Shown here: positions 27,644 to 36,166 of the stretch, one piece after another | Numbering within the stretch: position 1 is the stretch's first letter | How the letters are laid out: every line of letters begins with the position of its first letter | Source of the DNA: Hyphomicrobiales bacterium | GTDB taxonomy: Bacteria; Pseudomonadota; Alphaproteobacteria; Rhizobiales; Rhizobiaceae | Assembly (NCBI GenBank): GCA_900471605.1 | Contig: UCEY01000012.1 | Coordinates: 1-48,752, forward strand | Direction: 5' to 3' | Length of the DNA stretch: 48,752 nt | Notes under the pieces: generated by a model | Told to the model about the DNA's origin: nothing | The model's input: the letters and a program-made list of their open reading frames with translations, nothing else | Databases searched by the model: none | Program-made: the position numbers and the translations under genes

Positions 27644-28432
27644 TCAGTCGAGCCGCATGGCGATGCCGTGCTCAGCCATATAATGCTTTGCCTGGCCCAC
27701 CGTATAGGTCCCGAAGTGGAAAATTGACGCGGCAAGCACCGCCGTCGCATGGCCCTGCTTGATGCCGGCGACCATGTCGTCCAGGTCTCCGACGCCGCCC
27801 GACGCGATGACCGGCGCGCGAACGCTGTCGGCAATCATGCGCGTCAGCTCCAGATCATAGCCGCTCTTGGTGCCGTCCCGGTCCATCGAGGTGACGAGCA
27901 GTTCACCCGCGCCCCGTTCCACCATCTTTATGGCGAAATCGACCGCGTCGATGCCGGTCGCGTTGCGACCGCCATGCGTATAGATCTCCCAGGCGCTCAG
28001 ATTGTCGCCGCCGACGGCCTGGCTGCGCCGCCGCTTGGCGTCGATCGACACGACGATGCACTGGTTGCCGAACTTGTCGGCGGCCTCGGCCACGAAATCC
28101 GGATTGGCGACCGCCGCCGAATTGATCGCCACCTTATCGGCGCCGGCAAGCAGCAGCTTGCGGATATCGGCGACGGAACGCACCCCGCCGCCAACCGTGA
28201 GCGGCATGAAGCAGTGCTCGGCGGTGCGGGCGACGACGTCGAAGATCGTCTCGCGATTGTCGGAGGAAGCGGTGATGTCGAGGAAGCAGAGCTCGTCGGC
28301 ACCGGCGGCGTCATAGGCCTTGGCCGCCTCGACCGGATCGCCGGCATCGATGAGATCGACGAAGTTGACGCCCTTGACCACGCGGCCGTCCTTGACGTCC
28401 AGGCAGGGGATGACACGGGCTTTGAGGGTCAT
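27644..28432 (-). CDS. hisF: Imidazole glycerol phosphate synthase subunit HisF
   Basis: The 262-residue (beta/alpha)8-barrel cyclase subunit. It uses ammonia from HisH to turn PRFAR into imidazole glycerol phosphate and AICAR. Catalytic aspartates lie in [12 protein letters not shown] at the N-terminus and in [13 protein letters not shown]. The start codon overlaps the hisA stop by four bases (ATGA). HisH is encoded two genes upstream in the same unit, so the heterodimer is co-expressed. Confidence 0.97.
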   Translation of the reverse strand: MTLKARVIPCLDVKDGRVVKGVNFVDLIDAGDPVEAAKAYDAAGADELCFLDITASSDNRETIFDVVARTAEHCFMPLTVGGGVRSVADIRKLLLAGADKVAINSAAVANPDFVAEAADKFGNQCIVVSIDAKRRRSQAVGGDNLSAWEIYTHGGRNATGIDAVDFAIKMVERGAGELLVTSMDRDGTKSGYDLELTRMIADSVRAPVIASGGVGDLDDMVAGIKQGHATAVLAASIFHFGTYTVGQAKHYMAEHGIAMRLD

Positions 28433-29172
28433 GCGGCACGTCCTTGTCTGGAGCGGATCAGAGCCAGCGCCTGCCCGGGATCGATGCGGCCGTCATAAAG
28501 CGCGCGGCCGGAAATCGCGCCTTCGAGCCGGGCGGCGTCCGGCTCCAGCATGCGGCTGATATCGTCGAGCGAGGCAAGCCCGCCGGACGCGATGACGGGG
28601 ATGGAGACGGCATTGGCGAGTTCCAGCGTCGACGCCCAGTTGATGCCGGCCAGAATGCCGTCGCGGTCGATGTCGGTATAGATGATCGCCGAAACACCGG
28701 CGCCCTCGAACTTTTTCGCGAGCTCGATCACACCGAGCTCGGATGCTTCCGCCCAGCCTTCGACGGCGACCTTGCCGCCCTTGGCGTCGATTCCGACGGC
28801 GACCTTGCCGGGAAACTGCCTGCAGGCCTCGATGACCAGCGCCGGATCGCGCACCGCGACGGTCCCGAGGATGACGCGGGCCAGCCCTCGCGCCAGCCAG
28901 TTTTCGATATGATCGAGCGTGCGGATGCCGCCGCCGAGCTGGACCGGGTTCCTGGTGGCTTTCAGGATCGCGTCGACGGCGGCGCCGTTGACGCTTTCAC
29001 CCGCGAAGGCGCCGTTCAGGTCGACCACATGCAACCACTCGAACCCCTGGTCCTCGAATGCCTTGGCCTGGGCTGCCGGGTCGGGGTTGTAGACGGTGGC
29101 CTGATCCATGTCGCCGAGCTTGAGGCGCACGCACTGGCCGTCCTTGAGGTCGATTGCGGGAAAGAGGATCAT
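28429..29172 (-). CDS. hisA: ProFAR isomerase HisA
   Basis: The 247-residue barrel isomerase opens the ribose ring of ProFAR, the fourth step of the pathway. Catalytic Asp8 is in FPAIDLKDG, and the second aspartate is in YTDIDRDG. It shares two-fold barrel symmetry with HisF. ATG 29172 is chosen because the in-frame extension to 29238 runs into hisH and lacks family similarity. It lies 28 bases after hisH and overlaps hisF. Confidence 0.97.
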   Translation of the reverse strand: MILFPAIDLKDGQCVRLKLGDMDQATVYNPDPAAQAKAFEDQGFEWLHVVDLNGAFAGESVNGAAVDAILKATRNPVQLGGGIRTLDHIENWLARGLARVILGTVAVRDPALVIEACRQFPGKVAVGIDAKGGKVAVEGWAEASELGVIELAKKFEGAGVSAIIYTDIDRDGILAGINWASTLELANAVSIPVIASGGLASLDDISRMLEPDAARLEGAISGRALYDGRIDPGQALALIRSRQGRAA

Positions 29173-29200
29173 GTCTTTGGTCCTTGGCGTGTGCGCGAGC

Positions 29201-29851
29201 TTAAGGCTTCCAGCGCAGGAAATTGGAGATGAGGGCAAGACCTAATGCCTGGCTTTTCTCAGGGTGAAACTGGGAGCCGGCCACGTTGTCGCGGCCGACG
29301 AAGGCCGTCATCGACCCGCCGTATTCGGTGGTCGCGATCACGTCGCCGCGGTGCTTTGCCGCCAGATGGTAGGAATGCACGAAATAGGCGTGCAACCCGT
29401 CCGACCCGGTCGGAATGCCGTCGAACAGCGGATGCGGGTGATGGATGTCGAGCGTATTCCAGCCGATCTGTGGGATCTTGAGATGGGGATCGCTCGGCGT
29501 CATCTCGACGACATCCCCCTCGATCCATCCGAAACCTTGCGAAATGGTCTTTTCAAGCCCGCGCGACGACATCAGCTGCATGCCGACGCAGATGCCGAGG
29601 AAGGGGCGGCCCTTGTGCTCGACCACGTCGAGGATCGCCTCGCGCATGCCCGGCACGGCATCGAGGCCGGCGCGGCAATCCGCATAGGCGCCGACGCCCG
29701 GCAGCACGATGCGGTCGGCGGTCGCCACCGCTTCTGCCTTGTCGGTGAGGTCGATCACGGCATTGATGCCGGCTTCGCGAGCGGCCCGTTCAAAGGCCTT
29801 GGTCGCGGAACGCAGATTGCCGGACCCGTAGTCGATGATTGCGACGCGCAT
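29201..29851 (-). CDS. hisH: Imidazole glycerol phosphate synthase glutaminase subunit HisH
   Basis: A 216-residue class I glutamine amidotransferase that supplies ammonia to HisF. The catalytic triad is visible as Cys88 in LGICVGMQ, and His196 and Glu198 in QFHPEKS. The oxyanion strand PGVGAYADC is present. ATG 29851 shares one base with the stop of the upstream membrane-protein gene (TGATG), so translation is probably coupled. Confidence 0.97.
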   Translation of the reverse strand: MRVAIIDYGSGNLRSATKAFERAAREAGINAVIDLTDKAEAVATADRIVLPGVGAYADCRAGLDAVPGMREAILDVVEHKGRPFLGICVGMQLMSSRGLEKTISQGFGWIEGDVVEMTPSDPHLKIPQIGWNTLDIHHPHPLFDGIPTGSDGLHAYFVHSYHLAAKHRGDVIATTEYGGSMTAFVGRDNVAGSQFHPEKSQALGLALISNFLRWKP

Positions 29852-30342
29852 CAGCGTCCTCCATGTTCGAAAAGGCCCATATGGGGGGCCTGCCATCCGG
29901 CGGCGGGCGGCCTTGCCTGTTTTGCCCACTCGGCCGCGACCGGCATCGGTTGTTGTTCAGGCTGCGGCAGACCGGAGAAATAAATCTCCTCGGCGGTGCG
30001 CAGATCGTGAGCGGAGATTACCGTTTCCAGGCTCCAGCCGCGACGGATCAATGCTTCGGAACGATAATGTCGGCCCTCGAGCGCAACGAGCAGGCTGATC
30101 GCGACGCCGAACAGCAGCCCCGCGGTCCAGAAACCCGGGATCTGCATCAGGACAGTGCTGCCGAGCTGGGCAAGCAGGATAACGACGCCCGCGATCCACA
30201 GCCTGTGCCAGAAAAGCCAGATCCACGGAAACAGCAGGGCAAGCCAGGAAAATCCGTCGCGCAGGACGAGGATCGACTGACGATCCCTGTCGGATCCGCT
30301 TTGTTGCGCAGCGGGCGGTGTCAGAACGAGGTAGCTTCTCAA
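29851..30342 (-). CDS. DUF2628 family membrane protein in the his operon
   Basis: A 163-residue protein of unknown function. It has three hydrophobic segments in its middle (about residues 29-47, 48-64 and 69-85) followed by a cytoplasmic-looking stretch ([14 protein letters not shown]) and a proline-rich tail. These features match the DUF2628 family. No suitable ATG exists; TTG at 30342 has GAGGAGA seven bases upstream and starts a protein reading Met-Arg-Ser-Tyr-Leu-Val-Leu. It sits between hisB and hisH and overlaps hisH by one base. A role in histidine synthesis is not known; the position may only reflect co-expression. Confidence 0.82.
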   Translation of the reverse strand: MRSYLVLTPPAAQQSGSDRDRQSILVLRDGFSWLALLFPWIWLFWHRLWIAGVVILLAQLGSTVLMQIPGFWTAGLLFGVAISLLVALEGRHYRSEALIRRGWSLETVISAHDLRTAEEIYFSGLPQPEQQPMPVAAEWAKQARPPAAGWQAPHMGLFEHGGR

Positions 30343-30361
30343 GGATCGTCTCCTCAAGCAG

Positions 30362-30970
30362 TCAGACCAGCATTCCCTTCGTGGAGGGAACGCGATTGGC
30401 CTGCCGCGGGTCGATTTCAATGGCTGCGCGAAGTGTCCGCGCCACGGCTTTGAAACAGGTCTCGGCGATATGGTGGTTGTTGGCGCCGTAATGGTTCAGG
30501 ATATGCAGCGTGATGCCGGCATTCTGCGCCAGCGCCTGAAAAAATTCCCGCACCAGTTCCGTATCGAACGTGCCGATCTTCGGGGCGCTGAACGCGACGT
30601 TCCAGACGAGGAACGGCCGGCCCGACACGTCGATCGCCGCCTTGGTCATCGTCTCGTCCATGGCAAGGTCGAGCGAGGCGTAGCGGGTGATGCCGCGGCG
30701 GTCGCCGAGCGCCTTGGAGATCGCCTGGCCGATCGCGATACCGGTATCCTCGACCGTGTGGTGGTCGTCGATATGCAGGTCGCCCGTGACCTCGATATCC
30801 ATGTCGATCAGCGAATGTCGCGAAAGCTGGTCCAGCATATGGTCGAAGAAACCGACGCCCGTCGAAATCTTGGCCGCACCGGTGCCGTCGAGATTGACGG
30901 AAACGGAAACGGAGGTTTCGTTGGTCTTGCGGACGATGTTGCCCACGCGTGCGGTTGTCGTCTCACCCAT
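30362..30970 (-). CDS. hisB: Imidazoleglycerol-phosphate dehydratase
   Basis: The 202-residue manganese enzyme makes imidazole acetol phosphate. The duplicated metal-binding motifs [10 protein letters not shown] and GANNHHIAE are both present, as is [12 protein letters not shown]. It is the monofunctional form, without the phosphatase domain of E. coli HisB. ATG 30970 (GGAG nine bases upstream) gives the usual rhizobial length; an ATG at 30985 would add five residues. It leads the leftward his-coaA unit and is divergent from hslV. Confidence 0.95.
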   Translation of the reverse strand: MGETTTARVGNIVRKTNETSVSVSVNLDGTGAAKISTGVGFFDHMLDQLSRHSLIDMDIEVTGDLHIDDHHTVEDTGIAIGQAISKALGDRRGITRYASLDLAMDETMTKAAIDVSGRPFLVWNVAFSAPKIGTFDTELVREFFQALAQNAGITLHILNHYGANNHHIAETCFKAVARTLRAAIEIDPRQANRVPSTKGMLV

Positions 30971-31068
30971 CTGGGTCTGCTCCATGCGATCGATCTGCGC
31001 TCCTTATCAGGCACGACATCAAATATCCAGCAAAAGCAGGGGTGTCGCTCAGGCATCGCGTCATGAGA

Positions 31069-31096
31069 TTGCATTCGCCCGGGACCGTCTTACATA
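31069..31096 (+). promoter_or_regulatory. Candidate promoter of hslV
   Basis: TTGCAT (31069-31074) and TACATA (31091-31096) are spaced 16 bases apart, about 65 bases before the hslV ATG. They resemble a housekeeping -35/-10 pair. hslVU is a heat-shock operon in many bacteria, but I cannot see a clear alphaproteobacterial sigma-32 match (CTTG with CCATNT). Confidence 0.35.
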
Positions 31097-31160
31097 AATG
31101 CCCAACGGGGCCGAAATGCCCTCGAAACCAATGCCCGCCAGGCGGGCCAACAGGTGCCTT

Positions 31161-31688
31161 ATGACAACCATTATTACTGTTCGCAAAGGTGGCAAGGTCA
31201 TCATGGCGGGCGACGGCCAGGTAAGTCTTGGCCAGACCGTGATGAAGGGCAATGCCCGCAAGGTGCGCCGCATCGGCAAGGGCGAAGTGATCGCCGGTTT
31301 CGCCGGCGCGACCGCAGATGCCTTCACGCTGCTCGACCGGCTTGAAAAGAAGCTCGAGCAATATCCCGGCCAGCTGATGCGTGCCGCCGTGGAGCTCGCC
31401 AAGGATTGGCGTACCGACAAATACCTGCGCAATCTCGAAGCGATGATGCTGGTCGCCGACAAGTCGACCACGCTCGCCATCACCGGCAACGGCGACGTGC
31501 TCGAACCCGAGCACGGAACGATCGCGATCGGATCGGGCGGTAACTATGCCTATGCGGCGGCGCGGGCGATGATGGACTCCGACAAATCGGCCGAGGAGAT
31601 CGCCCGCAAGGCGCTCGATATCGCTGCCGATATCTGCGTCTATACCAACCACAACCTTGTCATCGAAACGCTGGATGCCGATGGCTGA
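31161..31688 (+). CDS. hslV: ATP-dependent protease subunit HslV (ClpQ)
   Basis: The 175-residue proteasome-like peptidase forms a double hexamer capped by HslU. After removal of Met, the N-terminal nucleophile Thr1 of [10 protein letters not shown] is exposed, so the ATG at 31161 must be the start; ATGs further upstream in frame (31098) would bury it. The conserved [15 protein letters not shown] and [12 protein letters not shown] are intact. The stop overlaps the next gene by eight bases. Confidence 0.96.
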   Translation: MTTIITVRKGGKVIMAGDGQVSLGQTVMKGNARKVRRIGKGEVIAGFAGATADAFTLLDRLEKKLEQYPGQLMRAAVELAKDWRTDKYLRNLEAMMLVADKSTTLAITGNGDVLEPEHGTIAIGSGGNYAYAAARAMMDSDKSAEEIARKALDIAADICVYTNHNLVIETLDADG

Positions 31689-32193
31689 CGGCGCGCCCCG
31701 CTACACGTTCCGTGATGTGGCACACGAGGATTTCCCCCTGTTGGCGACATGGCTCGCCGAGCCGCATATCGCGAAATGGTGGGGCGATGTCGATGAGGAA
31801 CTGGCAAGCATTGAATACTCGATGACCAGCGTCGAGACCCGGCCGCTGATCGCGGAACTGGACGGCAGACCGATCGCCTATCTCCAGTATTACGATCCGC
31901 ATCTTGAAGAGGGTCATCCCTATCAGGATCAGCCAAAGGGCACGCTTGGCATCGATATCTCGATCGGCAATCCTGAGCTTGTCGGCATCGGCCATGGCAA
32001 TGCAATCATCCGGCAGCTCGTGAGCGAACTTTTCGAAAAGGGCGCGAGAAGGATCGTCATCGATCCGGATCCCGAGAACGCCCAGGCGATCCGCGCCTAT
32101 GAGAAGGCGGGCTTCCGCTACGTCGACACCAGGACAACTATCTACGGTCCGGCCCATTTCATGGCGCTGGACGCATCAGAAGAACGGATTTGA
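31681..32193 (+). CDS. GNAT family N-acetyltransferase
   Basis: A 170-residue acetyltransferase related to the aminoglycoside 6'-N-acetyltransferase/siderophore acetyltransferase branch. The acetyl-CoA-binding motif A region is [12 protein letters not shown], preceded by the core strand TLGIDISIG and followed by [20 protein letters not shown]. The substrate is unknown; resistance should not be assumed. It lies between hslV and hslU, overlapping the hslV stop by eight bases and ending one base before the hslU ATG, so all three are co-translated. ATG 31681 is chosen; ATG 31675 is possible. Confidence 0.85.
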   Translation: MADGAPRYTFRDVAHEDFPLLATWLAEPHIAKWWGDVDEELASIEYSMTSVETRPLIAELDGRPIAYLQYYDPHLEEGHPYQDQPKGTLGIDISIGNPELVGIGHGNAIIRQLVSELFEKGARRIVIDPDPENAQAIRAYEKAGFRYVDTRTTIYGPAHFMALDASEERI

Positions 32194-32194
32194 C

Positions 32195-33502
32195 ATGAGT
32201 AACTTTTCACCCCGGGAAATCGTCTCCGAGCTGGACCGCCACATCATCGGCCAGCACGACGCCAAGCGCGCGGTGGCGATTGCGCTGCGCAACCGCTGGC
32301 GCCGCCATCAGCTCGACGAGAGCCTGCGCGACGAAGTGATGCCGAAGAACATCCTGATGATCGGCCCGACCGGCGTCGGCAAGACGGAGATTTCCCGCCG
32401 TCTCGCCAAGCTCGCCGGCGCGCCCTTCATCAAGGTCGAAGCCACCAAGTTCACCGAAGTCGGTTATGTCGGCCGCGATGTCGAGCAGATCATCCGCGAC
32501 CTCGTCGAGATCGGCATCGGCCTCGTGCGCGACAAGATGCGCGCCGATGTGCAGGCCAAGGCTCATATGAGCGCCGAGGAAAGGGTGCTCGATGCGCTGG
32601 TCGGGGCCACGTCCTCGCCCGCCACCCGCGAAAGCTTCCGCAAGAAACTGCGGGCCGGCGAACTCGACGACAAGGAAATCGACATCGAGGTATCCGATAC
32701 CGGTTCCGGCATGCCCGGCTTCGAGATTCCCGGCATGCCGGGCGCCAATATCGGCGTGCTGAACCTGTCGGAAATGTTCGGCAAGGCCATGGGCGGCCGC
32801 ACCAAGAAGGTTCGCACCACCGTCAAGAAATCCTATGGCGAGCTGATCCGCGACGAATCCGACAAGCTGATCGACAACGAGGTGATCCAGCGCGAGGCCG
32901 TCCGCTCGGTCGAAAACGACGGCATCGTCTTCCTTGACGAGATCGACAAGATCGCCGCTCGCGACGGCGGGCTCGGCGCCGGTGTTTCCCGCGAGGGCGT
33001 GCAGCGCGACCTGCTGCCGCTCGTCGAAGGCACGACGGTCTCGACCAAATACGGGCCTGTCAAAACCGATCACATCCTGTTCATCGCCTCGGGCGCCTTC
33101 CACGTCTCCAAGCCTTCCGACCTTCTGCCGGAGCTCCAGGGCCGCCTGCCGATCCGGGTCGAGCTCAGGCCGCTCACCAAGGAGGATTTCCGCCGCATCC
33201 TGACGGAAACCGAGGCGAGCCTCATCCGCCAGTACAAGGCGCTGATGGAAACGGAAGAGCTGACGCTCGATTTCACCGAGGACGCGATCGATGCGCTGGC
33301 GGATGTCGCCGTGCACCTCAACTCCTCGGTCGAGAATATCGGCGCCCGGCGGCTGCAGACGGTGATGGAACGGGTGCTCGACGAAATCTCGTTCAACGCG
33401 CCGGATCAGGGCGGCACGACCGTGATGATCGACGCGGAATACGTCAAGAAGCATGTCGGCGATCTCGCCGCGGATACGGATCTGTCCCGCTACATTCTCT
33501 GA
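32195..33502 (+). CDS. hslU: ATP-dependent protease ATPase subunit HslU (ClpY)
   Basis: The 435-residue AAA+ unfoldase feeds substrates to HslV. Walker [10 protein letters not shown] is at residues 57-65, the pore loop is GYVGRD, Walker B is FLDEIDKIA, and the C-terminus ends in SRYIL, the tail that inserts into HslV. A variable I-domain separates the Walker motifs. The ATG at 32195 begins one base after the stop of the GNAT gene. A G/C-rich hairpin follows the stop. Confidence 0.97.
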   Translation: MSNFSPREIVSELDRHIIGQHDAKRAVAIALRNRWRRHQLDESLRDEVMPKNILMIGPTGVGKTEISRRLAKLAGAPFIKVEATKFTEVGYVGRDVEQIIRDLVEIGIGLVRDKMRADVQAKAHMSAEERVLDALVGATSSPATRESFRKKLRAGELDDKEIDIEVSDTGSGMPGFEIPGMPGANIGVLNLSEMFGKAMGGRTKKVRTTVKKSYGELIRDESDKLIDNEVIQREAVRSVENDGIVFLDEIDKIAARDGGLGAGVSREGVQRDLLPLVEGTTVSTKYGPVKTDHILFIASGAFHVSKPSDLLPELQGRLPIRVELRPLTKEDFRRILTETEASLIRQYKALMETEELTLDFTEDAIDALADVAVHLNSSVENIGARRLQTVMERVLDEISFNAPDQGGTTVMIDAEYVKKHVGDLAADTDLSRYIL

Positions 33503-33515
33503 ACGGGCAATCGTG

Positions 33516-33538
33516 GCAGCCGGGCAACGTCCGGCTGC
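33516..33538 (+). terminator. Possible terminator after hslU
   Basis: An 8-bp perfect stem (GCAGCCGG at 33516-33523 with CCGGCTGC at 33531-33538) with a seven-base loop lies 14 bases after the hslU stop. The following TCATTTG is only a weak T-run. Confidence 0.5.
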
Positions 33539-33715
33539 TCATTTGCGGGCGCTGACGGGATTTTGAACACCCGCGTCTCGACACGGTGCTTGCGCCTCGC
33601 GTAAGGGAAGCGCGTTTTCATGGAAATGTCCGGCGCTTGACTGAGTCGGTCTGGAATGGCTTTGAGCTTCCCGTGCCGGAGATCGGCATAGTCGCAGTCC
33701 TGGGACACGCAAATC

Positions 33716-34651
33716 TTGAAACGCATTCTTCTGGCATTGATACTTGTCGTCGCGACATCCGCGGCCTCGACCGCGTTTGCAGGCGGCTTCACGATGGTCC
33801 CGGAGGGAAATCGTAACGCCGAACAGCCGAAGATTCCGGGCGCCTCGGTGCGCCGGACCCGCGCCGGCCGCACCACCTTCGATGACAAATACGAGAAGAT
33901 CCGTGACCTCCTGGCATCCGACAAGAAACTGATCGCCAAGATCAAGTCGACGGCCGCCGACTACGGCATCGATCCGATCCACATGATCGGCGCGATCGTC
34001 GGCGAGCATACCTACAATGTCGATGCCTACGACCGTCTGCAGACCTATTACGTCAAGGCCGCCGCCTATGCCGGCAACAGCTTCCGGTTCGGATATGGCG
34101 ACGAAAGCATCGCCCAGTTCCTCGACCGGCCGGAATTCGGCAAATGCGAGGATTTCGCCGATTCCTACAAGCTCTGGACCTGCCGCGAAGGCGTCTGGGA
34201 AAAGAGCTTTCGCGGCCGGTCCGTCGGCGGCACCTCGTTTCCGGACAATCGTTTCAGCGCCGTCTTCTTCCAGCCCTTTTATGCCGGCCAGACTTTCGGC
34301 CTCGGCCAGGTCAACCCGCTGACGGCGCTGATGCTGTCGGACATGGTGGCCAAAAACTCCGGTTATCCGAAGCTCGACGAGAACAAGGCCGCCGCCGTCT
34401 ATGACGCGATCATGGATCCGGACAAGTCGCTCGCCTATATGGCGGCCAATATCCGCCGCTCGATCGACGACTACAAGTCGATCGCCGGCATGGACATCTC
34501 CCGCAATCCCGGCATCACCGCGACGCTCTACAATACCGGCGGTTCGGCGCAGCGCGCCGCAGCGCTCGCCGCCCGCGGCGGTCTGCCGGAGGAGAATTAT
34601 TACGGCTGGCTCGTCAACGACAAGCTTGCCGAGTTGAAATCCCTCCTCTGA
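33716..34651 (+). CDS. DUF1402 exported protein with lysozyme-like motifs
   Basis: A 311-residue protein with a signal peptide (positive start, hydrophobic stretch, cleavage likely after TAFA, residue 22). It matches the DUF1402 family. Within the mature part I see the motif order of soluble lytic transglycosylases: YGIDPIHMIGAIVGEHTYN with Glu97 at the catalytic position, FGLGQVNPLTA (194-204), AANIRRSIDDY (243-253) and LYNTGG (271-276). An insert of about 90 residues with two cysteines (144, 156) splits the first two motifs. A periplasmic murein-acting role is inference. The start is TTG at 33716, with only a weak ribosome-binding site. Confidence 0.8.
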   Translation: MKRILLALILVVATSAASTAFAGGFTMVPEGNRNAEQPKIPGASVRRTRAGRTTFDDKYEKIRDLLASDKKLIAKIKSTAADYGIDPIHMIGAIVGEHTYNVDAYDRLQTYYVKAAAYAGNSFRFGYGDESIAQFLDRPEFGKCEDFADSYKLWTCREGVWEKSFRGRSVGGTSFPDNRFSAVFFQPFYAGQTFGLGQVNPLTALMLSDMVAKNSGYPKLDENKAAAVYDAIMDPDKSLAYMAANIRRSIDDYKSIAGMDISRNPGITATLYNTGGSAQRAAALAARGGLPEENYYGWLVNDKLAELKSLL

Positions 34652-34695
34652 CGGCTGATATTCCTTTTATAGGAAACCCTTGAGGAGGGCTGTCC

Positions 34696-36114
34696 ATGGA
34701 CATGCGCCCCGACCCTTTCGTTCCGCCGGCACCCGCCCATCGGGACCGGCTGCTGAACCCGATCGAGGTGATCTGGACGGCGCTGCGCAATCCGCTGGAA
34801 CTCTGGGGCAAGGATTCCTACACGCAGCCCTGGCTTGAGACGAAATTCTTCAAGGAACGGACCCTGATCGTCAATCATCCGGGTCTCATCCGGCATATCC
34901 TGGTCGACAATGTCGGCAATTACGAAATGTCGGAGATCCGCCAGCTCGTCCTGCGCCCGATCCTGAGAGACGGCCTGCTGACGGCCGAAGGCGAGGTCTG
35001 GAAGCGCTGCCGCAAGGCGATGGCGCCAGTCTTCACGCCAAGGCATTCCCGCGGGTTTGCCGGGCAGATGCTGAGCCAGACCGAAGAGTTCTCGAAGAAA
35101 TACGCCAGGGCCGGCGCGGCGGGCGAGACCCTCGATATCTCCGTCGATATGACCGAGCTGACCTACGCCATCCTCGCCGAAACCCTGTTTTCCGGCGAGA
35201 TCGCCGGTGAAAAGGAGACGGTCGCCGACGATGTCGACCAGCTTCTGCACCGCATGGGCCGGATTGATCCGATGGACATGCTGCGCGCCCCGACCTGGGT
35301 GCCGCGCGTCACCCGCATCGGCGGCAGGAAGATACTCGACAAGTTCCGCGGCGTGGTTGCCGAAACCATGGTTATGCGGCAGGAGCGGATGCGCGCCCGC
35401 CCGGACGATGTCCCCCAGGATTTCCTCACACTGCTGCTGCAGCTGGCCGGTCCCGACGGGCTGACTATGGACGAGATCGAGGACAATATCCTCACCTTCA
35501 TCGGCGCCGGCCACGAAACGACGGCCCGCGCGCTCGCCTGGACGCTCTATTGCGTGGCGGAATCGCCGCCGGTGCGCCAGGCCATGGAAGAAGAGATCGA
35601 CCGCGTTCTGGCAACCGGCGCCGATCCGGTCGAATGGCTGGAGCTGATGCCCTGGGTGCGGGCGGCGTTCGAGGAAGCGCTGCGGCTCTATCCGCCGGCA
35701 CCCTCGATCAACCGTGAAGCGACCAGGGACGACAGCTGGACAAGCCCGGAAGGCCAGACGATCAGGATCGACGCCGGGGTGACCGTGCTGGTCATGCCCT
35801 GGACGCTGCATCGCCACGAGCTTTATTGGGAAAAACCCCGCGCCTTCATGCCGGAACGTTTCCTGCCCGAAAATCGCGGCAAGCTGAACCGTTTTCAGTA
35901 CCTGCCTTTCGGCGCCGGCCCGCGCACCTGCATCGGTGCGACCTTCGCCCTGCAGGAAGCGGTGATCGCGCTTGCGGTGCTGATGCGCGATTATCGGTTC
36001 GACGTCACACCCGAAACCAAGGTCTGGCCGGTCCAGAAGCTGACCACCCAGCCGCGCGACGGCCTGCCGATGCGGGTCACTCCGCGACATCAGAAGTCTC
36101 CGCTGGCGAATTGA
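34696..36114 (+). CDS. Cytochrome P450
   Basis: A 472-residue class I-like soluble P450. The haem-thiolate Cys412 is in FGAGPRTCIG, the oxygen-activating I-helix motif is GAGHETTAR, and the K-helix ExxR is EEALR followed by the PERF-type MPERFLPEN. The overall sequence suggests the CYP4/CYP102-like bacterial branch, which often acts on fatty acids or terpenoids, but the substrate cannot be read from sequence. No ferredoxin or reductase gene is nearby. A strong GGAGG precedes the ATG. Confidence 0.93.
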   Translation: MDMRPDPFVPPAPAHRDRLLNPIEVIWTALRNPLELWGKDSYTQPWLETKFFKERTLIVNHPGLIRHILVDNVGNYEMSEIRQLVLRPILRDGLLTAEGEVWKRCRKAMAPVFTPRHSRGFAGQMLSQTEEFSKKYARAGAAGETLDISVDMTELTYAILAETLFSGEIAGEKETVADDVDQLLHRMGRIDPMDMLRAPTWVPRVTRIGGRKILDKFRGVVAETMVMRQERMRARPDDVPQDFLTLLLQLAGPDGLTMDEIEDNILTFIGAGHETTARALAWTLYCVAESPPVRQAMEEEIDRVLATGADPVEWLELMPWVRAAFEEALRLYPPAPSINREATRDDSWTSPEGQTIRIDAGVTVLVMPWTLHRHELYWEKPRAFMPERFLPENRGKLNRFQYLPFGAGPRTCIGATFALQEAVIALAVLMRDYRFDVTPETKVWPVQKLTTQPRDGLPMRVTPRHQKSPLAN

Positions 36115-36166
36115 TCTTGGCGGCCTATGCGCTATTGATCCATAGATCGACCTCCAGGATTTTCGC

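Noticed and set aside
31681..32193. Acquired aminoglycoside resistance gene
   Set aside because: The gene is embedded in hslVU with matching composition and no mobile element nearby, so a resistance role or recent transfer is not supported.
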